64,000 nucleotides of DNA from Silanimonas sp965368785 (GTDB taxonomy: Bacteria > Pseudomonadota > Gammaproteobacteria > Xanthomonadales > Xanthomonadaceae): the NCBI GenBank assembly GCA_965368785.1, contig CBDUOG010000001.1:51487-115486 (forward strand), written 5' to 3'. The position numbers and the translations under genes were made by a program. Of the stretch, positions 35,484 to 44,073 are shown one piece after another (positions within the stretch are counted from its first letter, which is position 1; every line of letters begins with the position of its first letter). The notes beneath the pieces were generated by a model. That model did not search any database. It saw nothing but the letters and a program-made list of their open reading frames with translations, and had not been told where the DNA came from.

Positions 35484-37454
35484 CTAATTGTTCAAAAATG
35501 CGGCGATTGCATCTAAATGAGCGCGGCCACGGACTTTCTTGCTCTCCAGTTCTGCTTCCGGATCCGCTCCATCGCAAGCCAGGTCGTCCGGCGGCAGTTC
35601 TTTAAAAAATCGACTGGGCAGTAGATTCAGAGTCTCGCCCCACTTTTTAGTTTGCGCGCAATGCGAAAGCACCAAATGCTGCTTCGCCCGGGTGATGCCG
35701 ACATAGAGCAGTCGCCGCTCTTCATCGAGGCTGCCTTCCTCGACGCTCATTTCATGCGGCAAATTACCGTCCTCCACACCAATCACAAAGACCGAACGAA
35801 ACTCCAGGCCTTTGCTCGCGTGCAGGCTCATCAGGCGCACCGCATTGCCCGATTCGTCACGGTCGGCCTGGTTGAGCAGCGACAGCTGCGCAGCCAGATT
35901 GCCACCCTGCACGCCATCATCGAGCCATTTACCCAGCTCTTTGAGATTCTCTAGTTTGCGCTCATAGCTTGCCTGATCTTTGCAGGTCTGGCGTAAGGCT
36001 GAAGCCATGCCCGATTTTTCCAGCAGGCGGGCTACCAGTTCGGTAGTGCCCTGGGTCTCGGCATAAGTTTTTAGCGACTCGATCGACTCCACGAAATCCT
36101 GCAAGCCATTTGCCGCTCGACCGGACAGCTGCTTGAGCAGACTAATTTGCGAGGCGGCGGCGAACAGCGATAAGTGCGCATGCTCGGCCATGCCGGCCAG
36201 CTGTTCTAAGGTTGTGGCGCCCACGCCACGACTCGGGCTGGCTACCGAACGCAAAAACGCCGCATCGTCATCGGGGTTGGAAATAAGCCGCAACCAAGCT
36301 AAGACATCTTTGACCTCTGAACGATCCAGGAATGCCGTACCGCCGCTAAGCACATAAGGAATACGCAGCAGCTGCAATGCTTTTTCGATCGCGCGTGATT
36401 GGTGGTTTCCGCGAAACAAGACTGCAAATTCGGCGTAGGGAATCTCTTTGGCCTGATGCAGATAGGAAATTTCTGCCGCTACCCGTTCGGCCTCATGGTC
36501 AGCATCCTTGCAAGCCCAGACCCGAATCTTTTCGCCATCGCCCTGGTCCGACCAAAGCTGTTTAAGGTGCTCGTGCGGATTTTGTGCAATCAGTCGATTT
36601 GCCGACCGCAGAATACGACCACTGCAGCGATAATTCTGCTCAAGCTTGATAATTTTCAGCTGTGGATAATCCAATGCCATCTGCGCTAGATTTTCCGGCC
36701 GTGCACCACGCCAGCCATAAATGCTCTGATCATCATCACCGACACAGGTCATTGCACCGCGCGGCCCGGCAAGATGGCGCAGAAGTCGATACTGGGCATC
36801 GTTGGTGTCCTGGCATTCATCAACGAGTAAATATCTGAGTCGTTCACGCCAAGTGGCGGCAAGCTCATCGGACTCGTCCAAAAGCTTTAGTGGCAAGCGA
36901 ATCAAATCATCGAAATCAACCGCATTAAATTTGCGTAAACGCGATTGGTATTTCAAATAGACACTGGCTGCCTCCCGCTCATGAATGGTTTTTGCTGAGG
37001 CTCCGGCCTGGTCTTCGCATAGCCCGGCATTTTTGAACTTAGAAATTTGCGATTGCAACTGCGCAATTGCATCGGGCTTGGACCCATCAGGTAGCAGGTC
37101 CTTGAGCAGGCCGGCCTGATCGTCGGTGTCGAAGATCGAAAAGCCACGACGCAGCCCGGCGCGCGAGTGTTCGAGATGTAAAAAACGTAGTCCGAGCGCA
37201 TGGAAAGTACAAATCGTCAGGCCTTCCGAATCGCTCTTGATACGTTTGTGAACGCGTTCGCGCATTTCCCGCGCAGCCTTATTGGTAAAGGTAATTGCCG
37301 CAATATGTTCAGGCTTGTACCGTCCCGAGGAAATTAACTGGGCGATTTTTTCGATGATGACACGCGTTTTACCGCTACCAGCGCCTGCCAGTACAAGTAG
37401 AGGACCATCGTTGTAGGCAACGGCGCTGCGCTGCGGAGCATTCAGTGAGGACAC
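35484..37454 (-). CDS. rep: ATP-dependent DNA helicase Rep
   Basis: Superfamily 1A helicase. 656 residues, close to E. coli Rep (673). The Walker A GAGSGKT is at residues 24-30, then ITFTNKAAREM (motif Ia), FDDLIRLPLKLL, VDECQDTN (motif II), GDDDQSIYGWRGA (motif III) and RSVASPSRGVGATTLEQL. Rep removes protein roadblocks ahead of replication forks. UvrD is the near relative; length and N-terminal sequence favour Rep. Gap to the downstream lipoprotein is 161-167 bp. Confidence 0.93.
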   Translation of the reverse strand: MSSLNAPQRSAVAYNDGPLLVLAGAGSGKTRVIIEKIAQLISSGRYKPEHIAAITFTNKAAREMRERVHKRIKSDSEGLTICTFHALGLRFLHLEHSRAGLRRGFSIFDTDDQAGLLKDLLPDGSKPDAIAQLQSQISKFKNAGLCEDQAGASAKTIHEREAASVYLKYQSRLRKFNAVDFDDLIRLPLKLLDESDELAATWRERLRYLLVDECQDTNDAQYRLLRHLAGPRGAMTCVGDDDQSIYGWRGARPENLAQMALDYPQLKIIKLEQNYRCSGRILRSANRLIAQNPHEHLKQLWSDQGDGEKIRVWACKDADHEAERVAAEISYLHQAKEIPYAEFAVLFRGNHQSRAIEKALQLLRIPYVLSGGTAFLDRSEVKDVLAWLRLISNPDDDAAFLRSVASPSRGVGATTLEQLAGMAEHAHLSLFAAASQISLLKQLSGRAANGLQDFVESIESLKTYAETQGTTELVARLLEKSGMASALRQTCKDQASYERKLENLKELGKWLDDGVQGGNLAAQLSLLNQADRDESGNAVRLMSLHASKGLEFRSVFVIGVEDGNLPHEMSVEEGSLDEERRLLYVGITRAKQHLVLSHCAQTKKWGETLNLLPSRFFKELPPDDLACDGADPEAELESKKVRGRAHLDAIAAFLNN

Positions 37455-37524
37455 GTTGCGACGAATTCTTGCTTTGTTACGTCTGAGGACGGGAATAGAC
37501 GCATTTTAAGGGAGGGCTACCTTT

Positions 37525-38301
37525 ATGAAAAATGAAATCGTACTAATTCTTCTGGGGACGGCAGTCGGTCTACTTGCTAATCCCCTACACGCCGCTGAAT
37601 CGGCACGGAAAATCAGCGCGGAAGATGCCTTGATTATGAGCAGCGAGAGCTTTCTTGTAGCTCATCCGGATGTTAAATGGCGCAGGCTTGCGCAAGAAGA
37701 GCTGAAAAAGGGCCGTCCTGACTACGCCTTTAACTCTTTTGTTCGGGCATCGCGCTACGCCGACAAGACTTCGCAGGCGATGGTTGCCGAGATGTATCTG
37801 CTCGGGATGGGTGTCGACAAGGATGAAGAGCTTGCCTATGTCTGGATGGATCTGGCGGCAGAGCGTGGTTGGCGTTGGTTGGTGATCAAGCGTGAACGAA
37901 TCTGGGAAGGGTTGACGCCGGAACAGCAGCAGTCGGCCATTGCGCGCGGCGCAGAGGTGTTTGCTACCTACGCTGATTCGGTGGCGAAACGGCGATTTGA
38001 AAATGTGTTGAAACGTGAGGCAGGGCGAATGACCGGCCCGCGTTCAGGCGCGGATGGCTCTGCGATGATAGTCAGTATGTACGATGGCATCGCCGGCGGT
38101 TCAGTATCGCAAGAGAGTGCTGACGGAAATCTTGGCGGTGGCGGAACCTCGGTGAGAGGCGATGTGTATTACGAGGCTAAATTTTGGGATCCGGAAGAGT
38201 ATTGGGCATGGCAAGATCAGGTGTTTGGTCTGGAGCAGCCGGGCGAAGGGCAGGTAAATGCGGGCAAGCGCGCGGAACAAAAAGAAAACGATAAAAAATA
38301 G
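37525..38301 (+). CDS. Secreted Sel1-like repeat protein, copy 1
   Basis: A 258-residue protein with an N-terminal signal peptide (cleavage after HAA near residue 23). Central repeats are Sel1/TPR-like: SFLVAHPDVKWRRLAQEEL, YADKTSQAMVAEMYLLGMG, YVWMDLAAERGWRW. A glycine/serine-rich linker follows and the C-terminus ends in SVRGDVYYEAKFWDPEEY then WAWQDQ, a motif repeated in the next gene. Probably periplasmic or outer-membrane-associated scaffolding. Function is unknown. GGAGGG before the ATG is a good ribosome-binding site. Confidence 0.78.
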   Translation: MKNEIVLILLGTAVGLLANPLHAAESARKISAEDALIMSSESFLVAHPDVKWRRLAQEELKKGRPDYAFNSFVRASRYADKTSQAMVAEMYLLGMGVDKDEELAYVWMDLAAERGWRWLVIKRERIWEGLTPEQQQSAIARGAEVFATYADSVAKRRFENVLKREAGRMTGPRSGADGSAMIVSMYDGIAGGSVSQESADGNLGGGGTSVRGDVYYEAKFWDPEEYWAWQDQVFGLEQPGEGQVNAGKRAEQKENDKK

Positions 38302-38328
38302 ACCTGCCGGCATTTTGCCGATCAGGTC
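38301..38328 (+). terminator. Imperfect hairpin between the Sel1-like paralogues
   Basis: GACCTG (38301-38306) pairs with CAGGTC (38323-38328), and inner CGGCA (38308-38312) with TGCCG (38316-38320), around a TTT loop. It overlaps the stop codon of copy 1. No T-run follows, so it may be an attenuator or processing site instead of a true terminator. Confidence 0.35.
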
Positions 38329-38424
38329 GACAGTAGCGCCGTGACTTATGTCATTGGCGCTGCGCTGATTGCAGCGCGACAATTTACATTGGGTTGCGCG
38401 CACAAATACCGTATCGAGAAAGTC

Positions 38425-39177
38425 ATGAAGTTACTCAAAGTTGTATTGCTGACGTTGGTACTGCTTGTCTTCGGCGAAAGCGAAGTATTTGCGAAGAAAA
38501 TTAACCCAGCGCCGGAGCAGTTTTTGAGCTCCGAGGGATTTCTTGCCTATCACCCGGATATTCGCTGGAGAAGAGAAGGAATGCGTGCACTAGAGGAGCA
38601 AAAGCATGCATTGGCCATTACCTATTTCAAGCGCTCGGCAAAATACGCCGACAAAGCGTCACAGGCCATGCTGGCTGAAATGTACAAGCAGGGTCTGGGT
38701 ACAGCCGCTGACCCGGTAGAGGCTTACATTTGGATGGACCTTGCTGCAGAGCGGGGCTGGAGCTGGGTTCTGGTTAAGCGTGAAAAGTATTGGGCTGAAT
38801 TAAATGAAGATCAGCGCGTCAAAGCAAGACAGCGGGGGGCTGAACTCTACGCACAGTACGCAGACTCGGTTGCGCAGGTGCGGCTTAATCGAAAGCTTAA
38901 CCAGGGTCGCCGCCAATCCACTGGTAGCCGAACGGGGTACGCCGGCGCATTGGAAATATTAATTCCCGGGCCTTCGGGGAATATCTCGGTGCGTGGCGAT
39001 CAGTACTACAAAGATACGTACTGGAAGCCCAACAAATACTGGGCATGGCAGCAGTCGACCTGGTCGGCGCCAAAGCTGGGCGTGGTCAACGTTGGGCAAG
39101 TAGAGAATGCCGGCACGGCGGCCGCGAAGAATGCCGTTGAGAACACTGGCGTTCCGAGCGATCGTAGAAAAGAATAG
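38425..39177 (+). CDS. Secreted Sel1-like repeat protein, copy 2
   Basis: A paralogue of the preceding gene. The ATG at 38425 is chosen (GAGAAAG before it), giving 250 residues and a clean signal peptide (MKLLKVVLLTLVLLVF...). Shared features: FLAYHPDIRWRREG, YADKASQAMLAEMYKQGLG, YIWMDLAAERGWSW, YADSVAQVR, and the C-terminal RGDQYYKDTYWKPNKYWAWQ. Divergence is greatest in the linker. The two genes lie head to tail 123 bp apart and probably arose by tandem duplication. Tail residues are Ala/Asn-rich. Function unknown. Confidence 0.78.
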   Translation: MKLLKVVLLTLVLLVFGESEVFAKKINPAPEQFLSSEGFLAYHPDIRWRREGMRALEEQKHALAITYFKRSAKYADKASQAMLAEMYKQGLGTAADPVEAYIWMDLAAERGWSWVLVKREKYWAELNEDQRVKARQRGAELYAQYADSVAQVRLNRKLNQGRRQSTGSRTGYAGALEILIPGPSGNISVRGDQYYKDTYWKPNKYWAWQQSTWSAPKLGVVNVGQVENAGTAAAKNAVENTGVPSDRRKE

Positions 39178-39213
39178 ATTCCCGAAATTGATACAAGCCG
39201 CTAAGATTGGGGT

Positions 39214-39822
39214 ATGGCTAAACTCTACTTTTATTATTCGGCGATGAATGCCGGAAAAACGACTGCACTCTTGCAAAGTGCGCACAACTATCATGAACGC
39301 GGCATGCGCACGTTGATACTCACTCCGCGCCTTGATAACCGCTCAGGTGAGGGCGTTATCGCATCAAGAATTGGCCTGCAAGCCAGCGGTACGATTTTTG
39401 ACGCCGATACTCAGCTCGATCAGTTGGTAAAAAGCCTTATCGAAAAAGATGGCCCGGTGCATTGTGTATTGGTTGATGAGGCTCAGTTTTTGAGCAAGGC
39501 GCAGGTGTGGCAACTGAGCAATGTTGTTGATTGTCTGGACGTGCCGGTATTGGCGTTTGGTTTACGCACAGATTTTCGCGGTGAGCCATTTGAGGGGAGC
39601 CGTTATTTACTTGCGTGGGCTGATTCACTAACCGAGCTCAAGACGATTTGCCATACCGGCAAAAAAGCCACCATGGTCGTGCGTGTTGATGAGCATGGCG
39701 CAGCCGTTAAAGACGGCCCGCAAGTACAAATCGGCGGAAATGAGCGTTACGTATCGGTATCTCGTGCCGAGTTTAAGAAAATATTGGACGGTGAAAAAAC
39801 CGTTCCAAAAAACGAGGCCTAA
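39214..39822 (+). CDS. tdk: Thymidine kinase with degenerate zinc site
   Basis: Phosphorylates thymidine to dTMP for salvage. 202 residues. The Walker A SAMNAGKT is at residues 9-16, the catalytic Glu89 in LVDEAQFL, and the lasso with IGGNERYVSVSR near 173-184. In E. coli-type enzymes four zinc ligands stabilise the lasso (Cys-x-Cys and Cys-x-x-His). Here only Cys146 remains: the others read Thr148, Ser183 and Glu186. Zinc binding should be lost, but fold motifs are otherwise intact. It overlaps the convergent kinase gene by 4 bp. Confidence 0.93.
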   Translation: MAKLYFYYSAMNAGKTTALLQSAHNYHERGMRTLILTPRLDNRSGEGVIASRIGLQASGTIFDADTQLDQLVKSLIEKDGPVHCVLVDEAQFLSKAQVWQLSNVVDCLDVPVLAFGLRTDFRGEPFEGSRYLLAWADSLTELKTICHTGKKATMVVRVDEHGAAVKDGPQVQIGGNERYVSVSRAEFKKILDGEKTVPKNEA

Positions 39823-42623
39823 CGCGCCGCAATTTTCTTAGAGCAATTGAGTGTTTTCGAGTTTGATTGAAACACCGATCGCCACTGCCTTTGATTCCCC
39901 GTATTTTCTTCTGGCTCAGGCAGCTGGCTGGGCAGGGCTTTGAGTACGCTTTCCGGCGCAGCACATACCAATTCAGCGCGCAGCCTCTGAGCTTCGAGCC
40001 AGGCTTCTGCACTCGGCGATTGTTCGAGCATTTGCGCGTGCAGCTCTAACCAGCGTTGCTCGGCCTGCGGCCAATCAGAAAGTGTCTGCAATATTTGAAT
40101 TAAAAAAATTCGTGCCTGCATGCTCAGCGGATCCTTTTCGCCAACCAGAAAAACTAAGCGGCTGAGCAGTTCTTCGAGCCGAACCCTCGCAGCGGCAAAA
40201 TCTTCCCGGCGCCGCTCTTCCAGAGCGCGCAGTAACTCGCTATATGCAATGAAGTCCACGCTACTGGCCGCCGAAAAGTGACAAGAATCGGCAAGTCCCG
40301 AGTCGATCGTTTGTCCGGATAACAAGTCCGCCTCGAGTCGCAAACAATTTAGCAAAGGACGAATCGCCACCGGCGCCACCGGCGCCGTCGCATCAAGCGC
40401 CCTGAGGCTCCGGGCTTCGCTCAGTAGTCCTTGCGAGAGTGCAATCGATACGCGCGCAAGATCGAGTTCAGCTTCCAGTGAATCGCGGCTGCTTGAGTTG
40501 TTTACCTCCGGACCATTAATCTGCCCCAGCTGGGTTGCTGAATGCACGCTCGGCTGTTGCCAGCTCAGCGACAGTGCCATATTGATTCGTGCCTGACGCG
40601 CCGCCGGATGAGTGTTGCCAAAGTGGGCAACTGCCAAGTCGACCGAGCGACGCAGGGCATCCTCTTGATCGCGCCGTGCGCCGGTTGCTCCAGCGGCCTG
40701 TGCCATGACCTGGTAAATCAAAATGCCCTGCGCGCTGGCCTCCTTGCCCGCCAAGCGTAGCCTATCGAGTGCCTCATACAATTGCTTAAGCGCCTCTTCT
40801 GGCTGACCCAGATACACATTCGCTTCAGCGAGGTCGACAACATTTTGAATGCTGTCGTCTAAGGAAACGGCGCTTCGCTCAAAATATCGAGCAGACAGCT
40901 TGAACTGCTGGGCGGCCAGGTTGGGGTTTTCAACTAGCAGGCATCGGCCGATCTGAGTGTGCAATTGGCCGAGCAGCAGCGGGTGTTGGCGCGCCGTCTT
41001 GCTGATGTGAGATTGCGCCATGCGTAATTCAGAGCGACAGCCCAGAGGTTGATCTAAAGCGCGGAAAATTCGGGCGCGCATTATGGCCGCCTCCACCTCA
41101 AGCGCGACGGGGCGGTCATCTAAAGTATTGATTATGTCTTGTTGATGTCGAAGCAAATCCAGAGCGGCATGATGCTGCTGCAGCCCTATTCGTAGTCGCG
41201 CTATCAAGCCTAGAACCTCAGCGCGAGCTAAAGGCTGTTGAAGTAGCTCGCGGTTGGCTTGCCCTTCGCCCGCGTCCAGCAATGCACTTACATCTAAAGT
41301 ACCGGCGTTGCGCTGGCCTTCGGCGCCTTCAAACAAGCTAATCAAAAAGGCCTGCAATGCCTGCGCGCGATCTGCTTGCTCTGTTATGCGTTGGCCCTGG
41401 ACCCACATCACAACCGATGATGAAAGCAAAACTAAGCTGATTAAGGAAAATGCACTAATTGCTAGTACATGCCGCTTAACGTACTTCCCGAGCGCATAGA
41501 AAAAATTGGGGGCGCGCGCCGACACCATCTGCCCTTGCTGATAGCGCTCGACATCCATTGCGAATGCATTGATTGATGCGTAGCGATCAGCCGGATTCTT
41601 GGCCATTGCTTTGCGCAGGATATTGTCGAGGTCGCCGCGTAGTTGTCGGCCCAGCTTACGACTTTTCTTTTTCTCCGAGGCGGTGCCGTCGCTGCGGATT
41701 GCCGCTTGCGATGCCAGAACAGGCTCAGAGGTTAGGATCGCCTCCTCCCACGCTGCATCGGTGTCACGATCAGGACTGTAGGGCTTCTCGCCAGTGAGTA
41801 GCTCGTACAGCACAACGCCCAGAGAATACACGTCGGTCATCGTGCCCGTGGGTTCAGACAATATCTGTTCGGGCGCCGCGTAATGCAAGGTGAAGGTTCG
41901 CTGGTCGCCGCGCGTTAGTTCGCCACGTTTGTCTGATTTTTCGTCCAGCAGCTGAGCGATTCCAAAGTCGAGCAGGCGGGCATCACCAAGCATGGTTACC
42001 AGAATATTAGAGGGCTTCAAATCGCGATGAATAACCAAGCTCGAATGGGCATGCGAAACCGCTTCGGCAACCTGCAAAAAAAGCCTCAGACGTTCGCTTA
42101 ATGAAAGGTCCAGCTGCTTGGCGTAACGCGTGATTGGTAGGCCATCAACGTACTCCAACGCAAGGTAGGGCTGCTTACGTTTGCTGATTCCCGCGTCGAT
42201 CAGGCGCGCGATATTCGGGTGCTCCAGTCTCGCCAGTACCTGTCGCTCACGTTGGAACCGCACTTGCAGCCCGACATCGCCCAGGCCCGGCCGCAAAAGT
42301 TTTAACGCAACTTTGCGCTCGTATAAGCCGTCGGCGCGGTAGGCAAGCCAAACCTGCCCCATGCCGCCTTCACCCAGTAGCGCGTCGAGACGGTAAGGAC
42401 CGATATGCTGGCCCGGTCGATAGCCCAGATGCTCGGGGTCCACAATCGGCGACGACATAAATTCGCTATTTCGGTTGCTTAGTCCGAGCAGGCGTTCCAG
42501 TTCCCACGCTAATTCCTGCTGCTCAATCGCAATGGCAGCTAATCGTTTACGTTGTTCCTCCTCATCGAGCTCAAGCAGCTCGTCGAGCAGAGGGGAGATT
42601 TCGGCCCAACGCTCCGGATTCAT
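39819..42623 (-). CDS. Transmembrane eukaryotic-like Ser/Thr protein kinase
   Basis: A 934-residue kinase. Kinase domain about residues 75-370: GEGGMGQVW, VALKLLRPG with the ATP lysine, HRDLKPSN near residue 198 with catalytic Asp, LLDFGIAQLL, and YAAPEQIL. A membrane helix at about 385-410, then about 520 helical residues, TPR-like and probably periplasmic (repeating A/L-rich helices such as AEVLGLIARLRIG). The last residues are basic and Ser-rich. It follows the ECF sigma gene by 6 bp, in the same operon. Pairing of ECF43-type sigma factors with such kinases is known; the sensed signal would be read by the C-terminal part. Confidence 0.9.
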   Translation of the reverse strand: MNPERWAEISPLLDELLELDEEEQRKRLAAIAIEQQELAWELERLLGLSNRNSEFMSSPIVDPEHLGYRPGQHIGPYRLDALLGEGGMGQVWLAYRADGLYERKVALKLLRPGLGDVGLQVRFQRERQVLARLEHPNIARLIDAGISKRKQPYLALEYVDGLPITRYAKQLDLSLSERLRLFLQVAEAVSHAHSSLVIHRDLKPSNILVTMLGDARLLDFGIAQLLDEKSDKRGELTRGDQRTFTLHYAAPEQILSEPTGTMTDVYSLGVVLYELLTGEKPYSPDRDTDAAWEEAILTSEPVLASQAAIRSDGTASEKKKSRKLGRQLRGDLDNILRKAMAKNPADRYASINAFAMDVERYQQGQMVSARAPNFFYALGKYVKRHVLAISAFSLISLVLLSSSVVMWVQGQRITEQADRAQALQAFLISLFEGAEGQRNAGTLDVSALLDAGEGQANRELLQQPLARAEVLGLIARLRIGLQQHHAALDLLRHQQDIINTLDDRPVALEVEAAIMRARIFRALDQPLGCRSELRMAQSHISKTARQHPLLLGQLHTQIGRCLLVENPNLAAQQFKLSARYFERSAVSLDDSIQNVVDLAEANVYLGQPEEALKQLYEALDRLRLAGKEASAQGILIYQVMAQAAGATGARRDQEDALRRSVDLAVAHFGNTHPAARQARINMALSLSWQQPSVHSATQLGQINGPEVNNSSSRDSLEAELDLARVSIALSQGLLSEARSLRALDATAPVAPVAIRPLLNCLRLEADLLSGQTIDSGLADSCHFSAASSVDFIAYSELLRALEERRREDFAAARVRLEELLSRLVFLVGEKDPLSMQARIFLIQILQTLSDWPQAEQRWLELHAQMLEQSPSAEAWLEAQRLRAELVCAAPESVLKALPSQLPEPEENTGNQRQWRSVFQSNSKTLNCSKKIAAR

Positions 42624-42629
42624 GTCGAC

Positions 42630-43190
42630 TTAGTTTTGAAGCACGTCCAGCAGAAATAACCTTGCCTTCTGCCAGTCTCGTCGAATGCTGCGTTCCGAGC
42701 GGGATAGTAATTCAGCAATTTCCGCTTCGGATAGGCCAGCGAAATACCGCATCTCGACCACTTGTGCCAGACGTTCGTCGGCCTGACGCAATTTGTCCAT
42801 GGCGCTGTCGAGGCTAATTAAATCTTCATCAACCCGGACACCGCCGGGAATTTCTTCCGGCAAGTCGGTAACGCGGTGCATCCCGCCGCCGCGCTTGGTC
42901 GCCAGACGCTGCCGCGCATGATCGATTACAACGCTGCGCATGGCAGAGGCTGCGTACGCGAAAAAATGTGCGCGATCCTGAAAGTCCGCGTGCTGTTTTC
43001 CCAACAGCTTTAAATAGGCTTCGTGCACCAGTGCCGTTGTATTGAGCGTTTGCCCCCGCGCCCCGCCAAGTTGGCGCCGCGCCATAACGTGAAGCTCACG
43101 ATAAAGGCTTGCAAGCACTTGATCCAGCGCCTGCTGGTCTCCACCACGCGCGTCATGCAACCACTGCGTAATTTCGGCTGAGTCGCTCAA
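42630..43190 (-). CDS. ECF sigma factor, ECF43-like, paired with a protein kinase
   Basis: A 186-residue group IV sigma factor of the TIGR02999/Sigma70_ECF type. Region 2 spans about residues 20-95 and region 4 about 125-180 (LAQVVEMRYFAGLSEAEIAELL, SERSIRRDWQKARL). In region 2.2, where most ECF factors have an acidic Asp-Ala-Glu-Asp that contacts core polymerase, this one has Asn50-Thr51-Thr52-Ala53 before LVHEAYLKL. In Vibrio parahaemolyticus EcfP, a Thr in this region is phosphorylated by the kinase PpkT2 to restore the charge and activate the factor. The kinase 6 bp downstream fits that model. No anti-sigma gene is present. Confidence 0.9.
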   Translation of the reverse strand: MSDSAEITQWLHDARGGDQQALDQVLASLYRELHVMARRQLGGARGQTLNTTALVHEAYLKLLGKQHADFQDRAHFFAYAASAMRSVVIDHARQRLATKRGGGMHRVTDLPEEIPGGVRVDEDLISLDSAMDKLRQADERLAQVVEMRYFAGLSEAEIAELLSRSERSIRRDWQKARLFLLDVLQN

Positions 43191-43243
43191 TTGGCTACAT
43201 CCCTAGTAATCTCGACCACTATACCGTGCCGTTAAGCACATCG

Positions 43244-44056
43244 TCATCGTTGACAGCGCGGACACCATACGCTGGCCCGTTGACCGATCATCTGCGATTT
43301 TAATGCTGCATTGCAACTAACGCAGCGTTCGCCAACACGTCCGTAGACATTGAGCTCCTGCTCAAAATAGCCGGGTAGACCATCGGCATTGAGAAAGTCG
43401 CGCAGGGTCGTGCCGCCTCGATTGATCGCTGCGGTGAGAATGTCGCGAATCGCCGAGACCAGTCGCTCGTAGCGCTTTAGGCTGATGCTGCCAGCGGCCC
43501 GGGTTGGCGCAATACCGGCTTGAAACAAGCTCTCTGCGGCGTAAATATTGCCCACCCCGACCACAATATGACCGTCCATGATGAAATTCTTAATCGGACC
43601 GCTGCGATTGCGCGAAGCGCGAAATAGGTGCTCAGCGGTGAACTCGGGCGACAGGGGTTCCGGACCCAGTCCCGCTAATAGCGTGTGGTTCTGACCTGCG
43701 GGTTGCCACAGCAGGCAGCCGAAACGACGCGGATCAGTAAAGCGCAACACACGATTGCTGCTTAAAACGAAATCAAAGTGATCGTGCTTTTGCACGGTGC
43801 TTTGCGCATCGGTTACGCGCAATACGCCGCTCATGCCGAGGTGAACAATTGCGTGACCGGTCTGAACTTCTATGAGTAAGTACTTGGAACGTCGGCTCAC
43901 CGCGCGAATCTTCTGGCCGGGCAGTTCGTTGCTGATTTCGCGCGGAATGGGCCACCGTAAATCCGGGCGGCGCAGCACCACTGATCGGATTGTTTTGCCG
44001 ACTAAGTGAGGCTGCAGCCCGACACGGGTCGTTTCAACTTCGGGTAATTCAGGCAT
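43244..44056 (-). CDS. mutM: Formamidopyrimidine-DNA glycosylase MutM (Fpg)
   Basis: Base-excision repair enzyme for 8-oxoguanine and FaPy lesions, with AP-lyase activity. 270 residues, normal length. N-terminal PELPEVETTR has the catalytic Pro2 and Glu3. The helix-two-turn-helix region has VGVGNIYAAESLFQAGI, and the C-terminal zinc finger is CVSCNAAL ... CPRCQR. It lies 17 bp after speE in the same direction and 53 bp before the ECF sigma gene, with no terminator seen. Confidence 0.96.
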   Translation of the reverse strand: MPELPEVETTRVGLQPHLVGKTIRSVVLRRPDLRWPIPREISNELPGQKIRAVSRRSKYLLIEVQTGHAIVHLGMSGVLRVTDAQSTVQKHDHFDFVLSSNRVLRFTDPRRFGCLLWQPAGQNHTLLAGLGPEPLSPEFTAEHLFRASRNRSGPIKNFIMDGHIVVGVGNIYAAESLFQAGIAPTRAAGSISLKRYERLVSAIRDILTAAINRGGTTLRDFLNADGLPGYFEQELNVYGRVGERCVSCNAALKSQMIGQRASVWCPRCQR

Positions 44057-44073
44057 CCCATCCCCCGCCGGGT

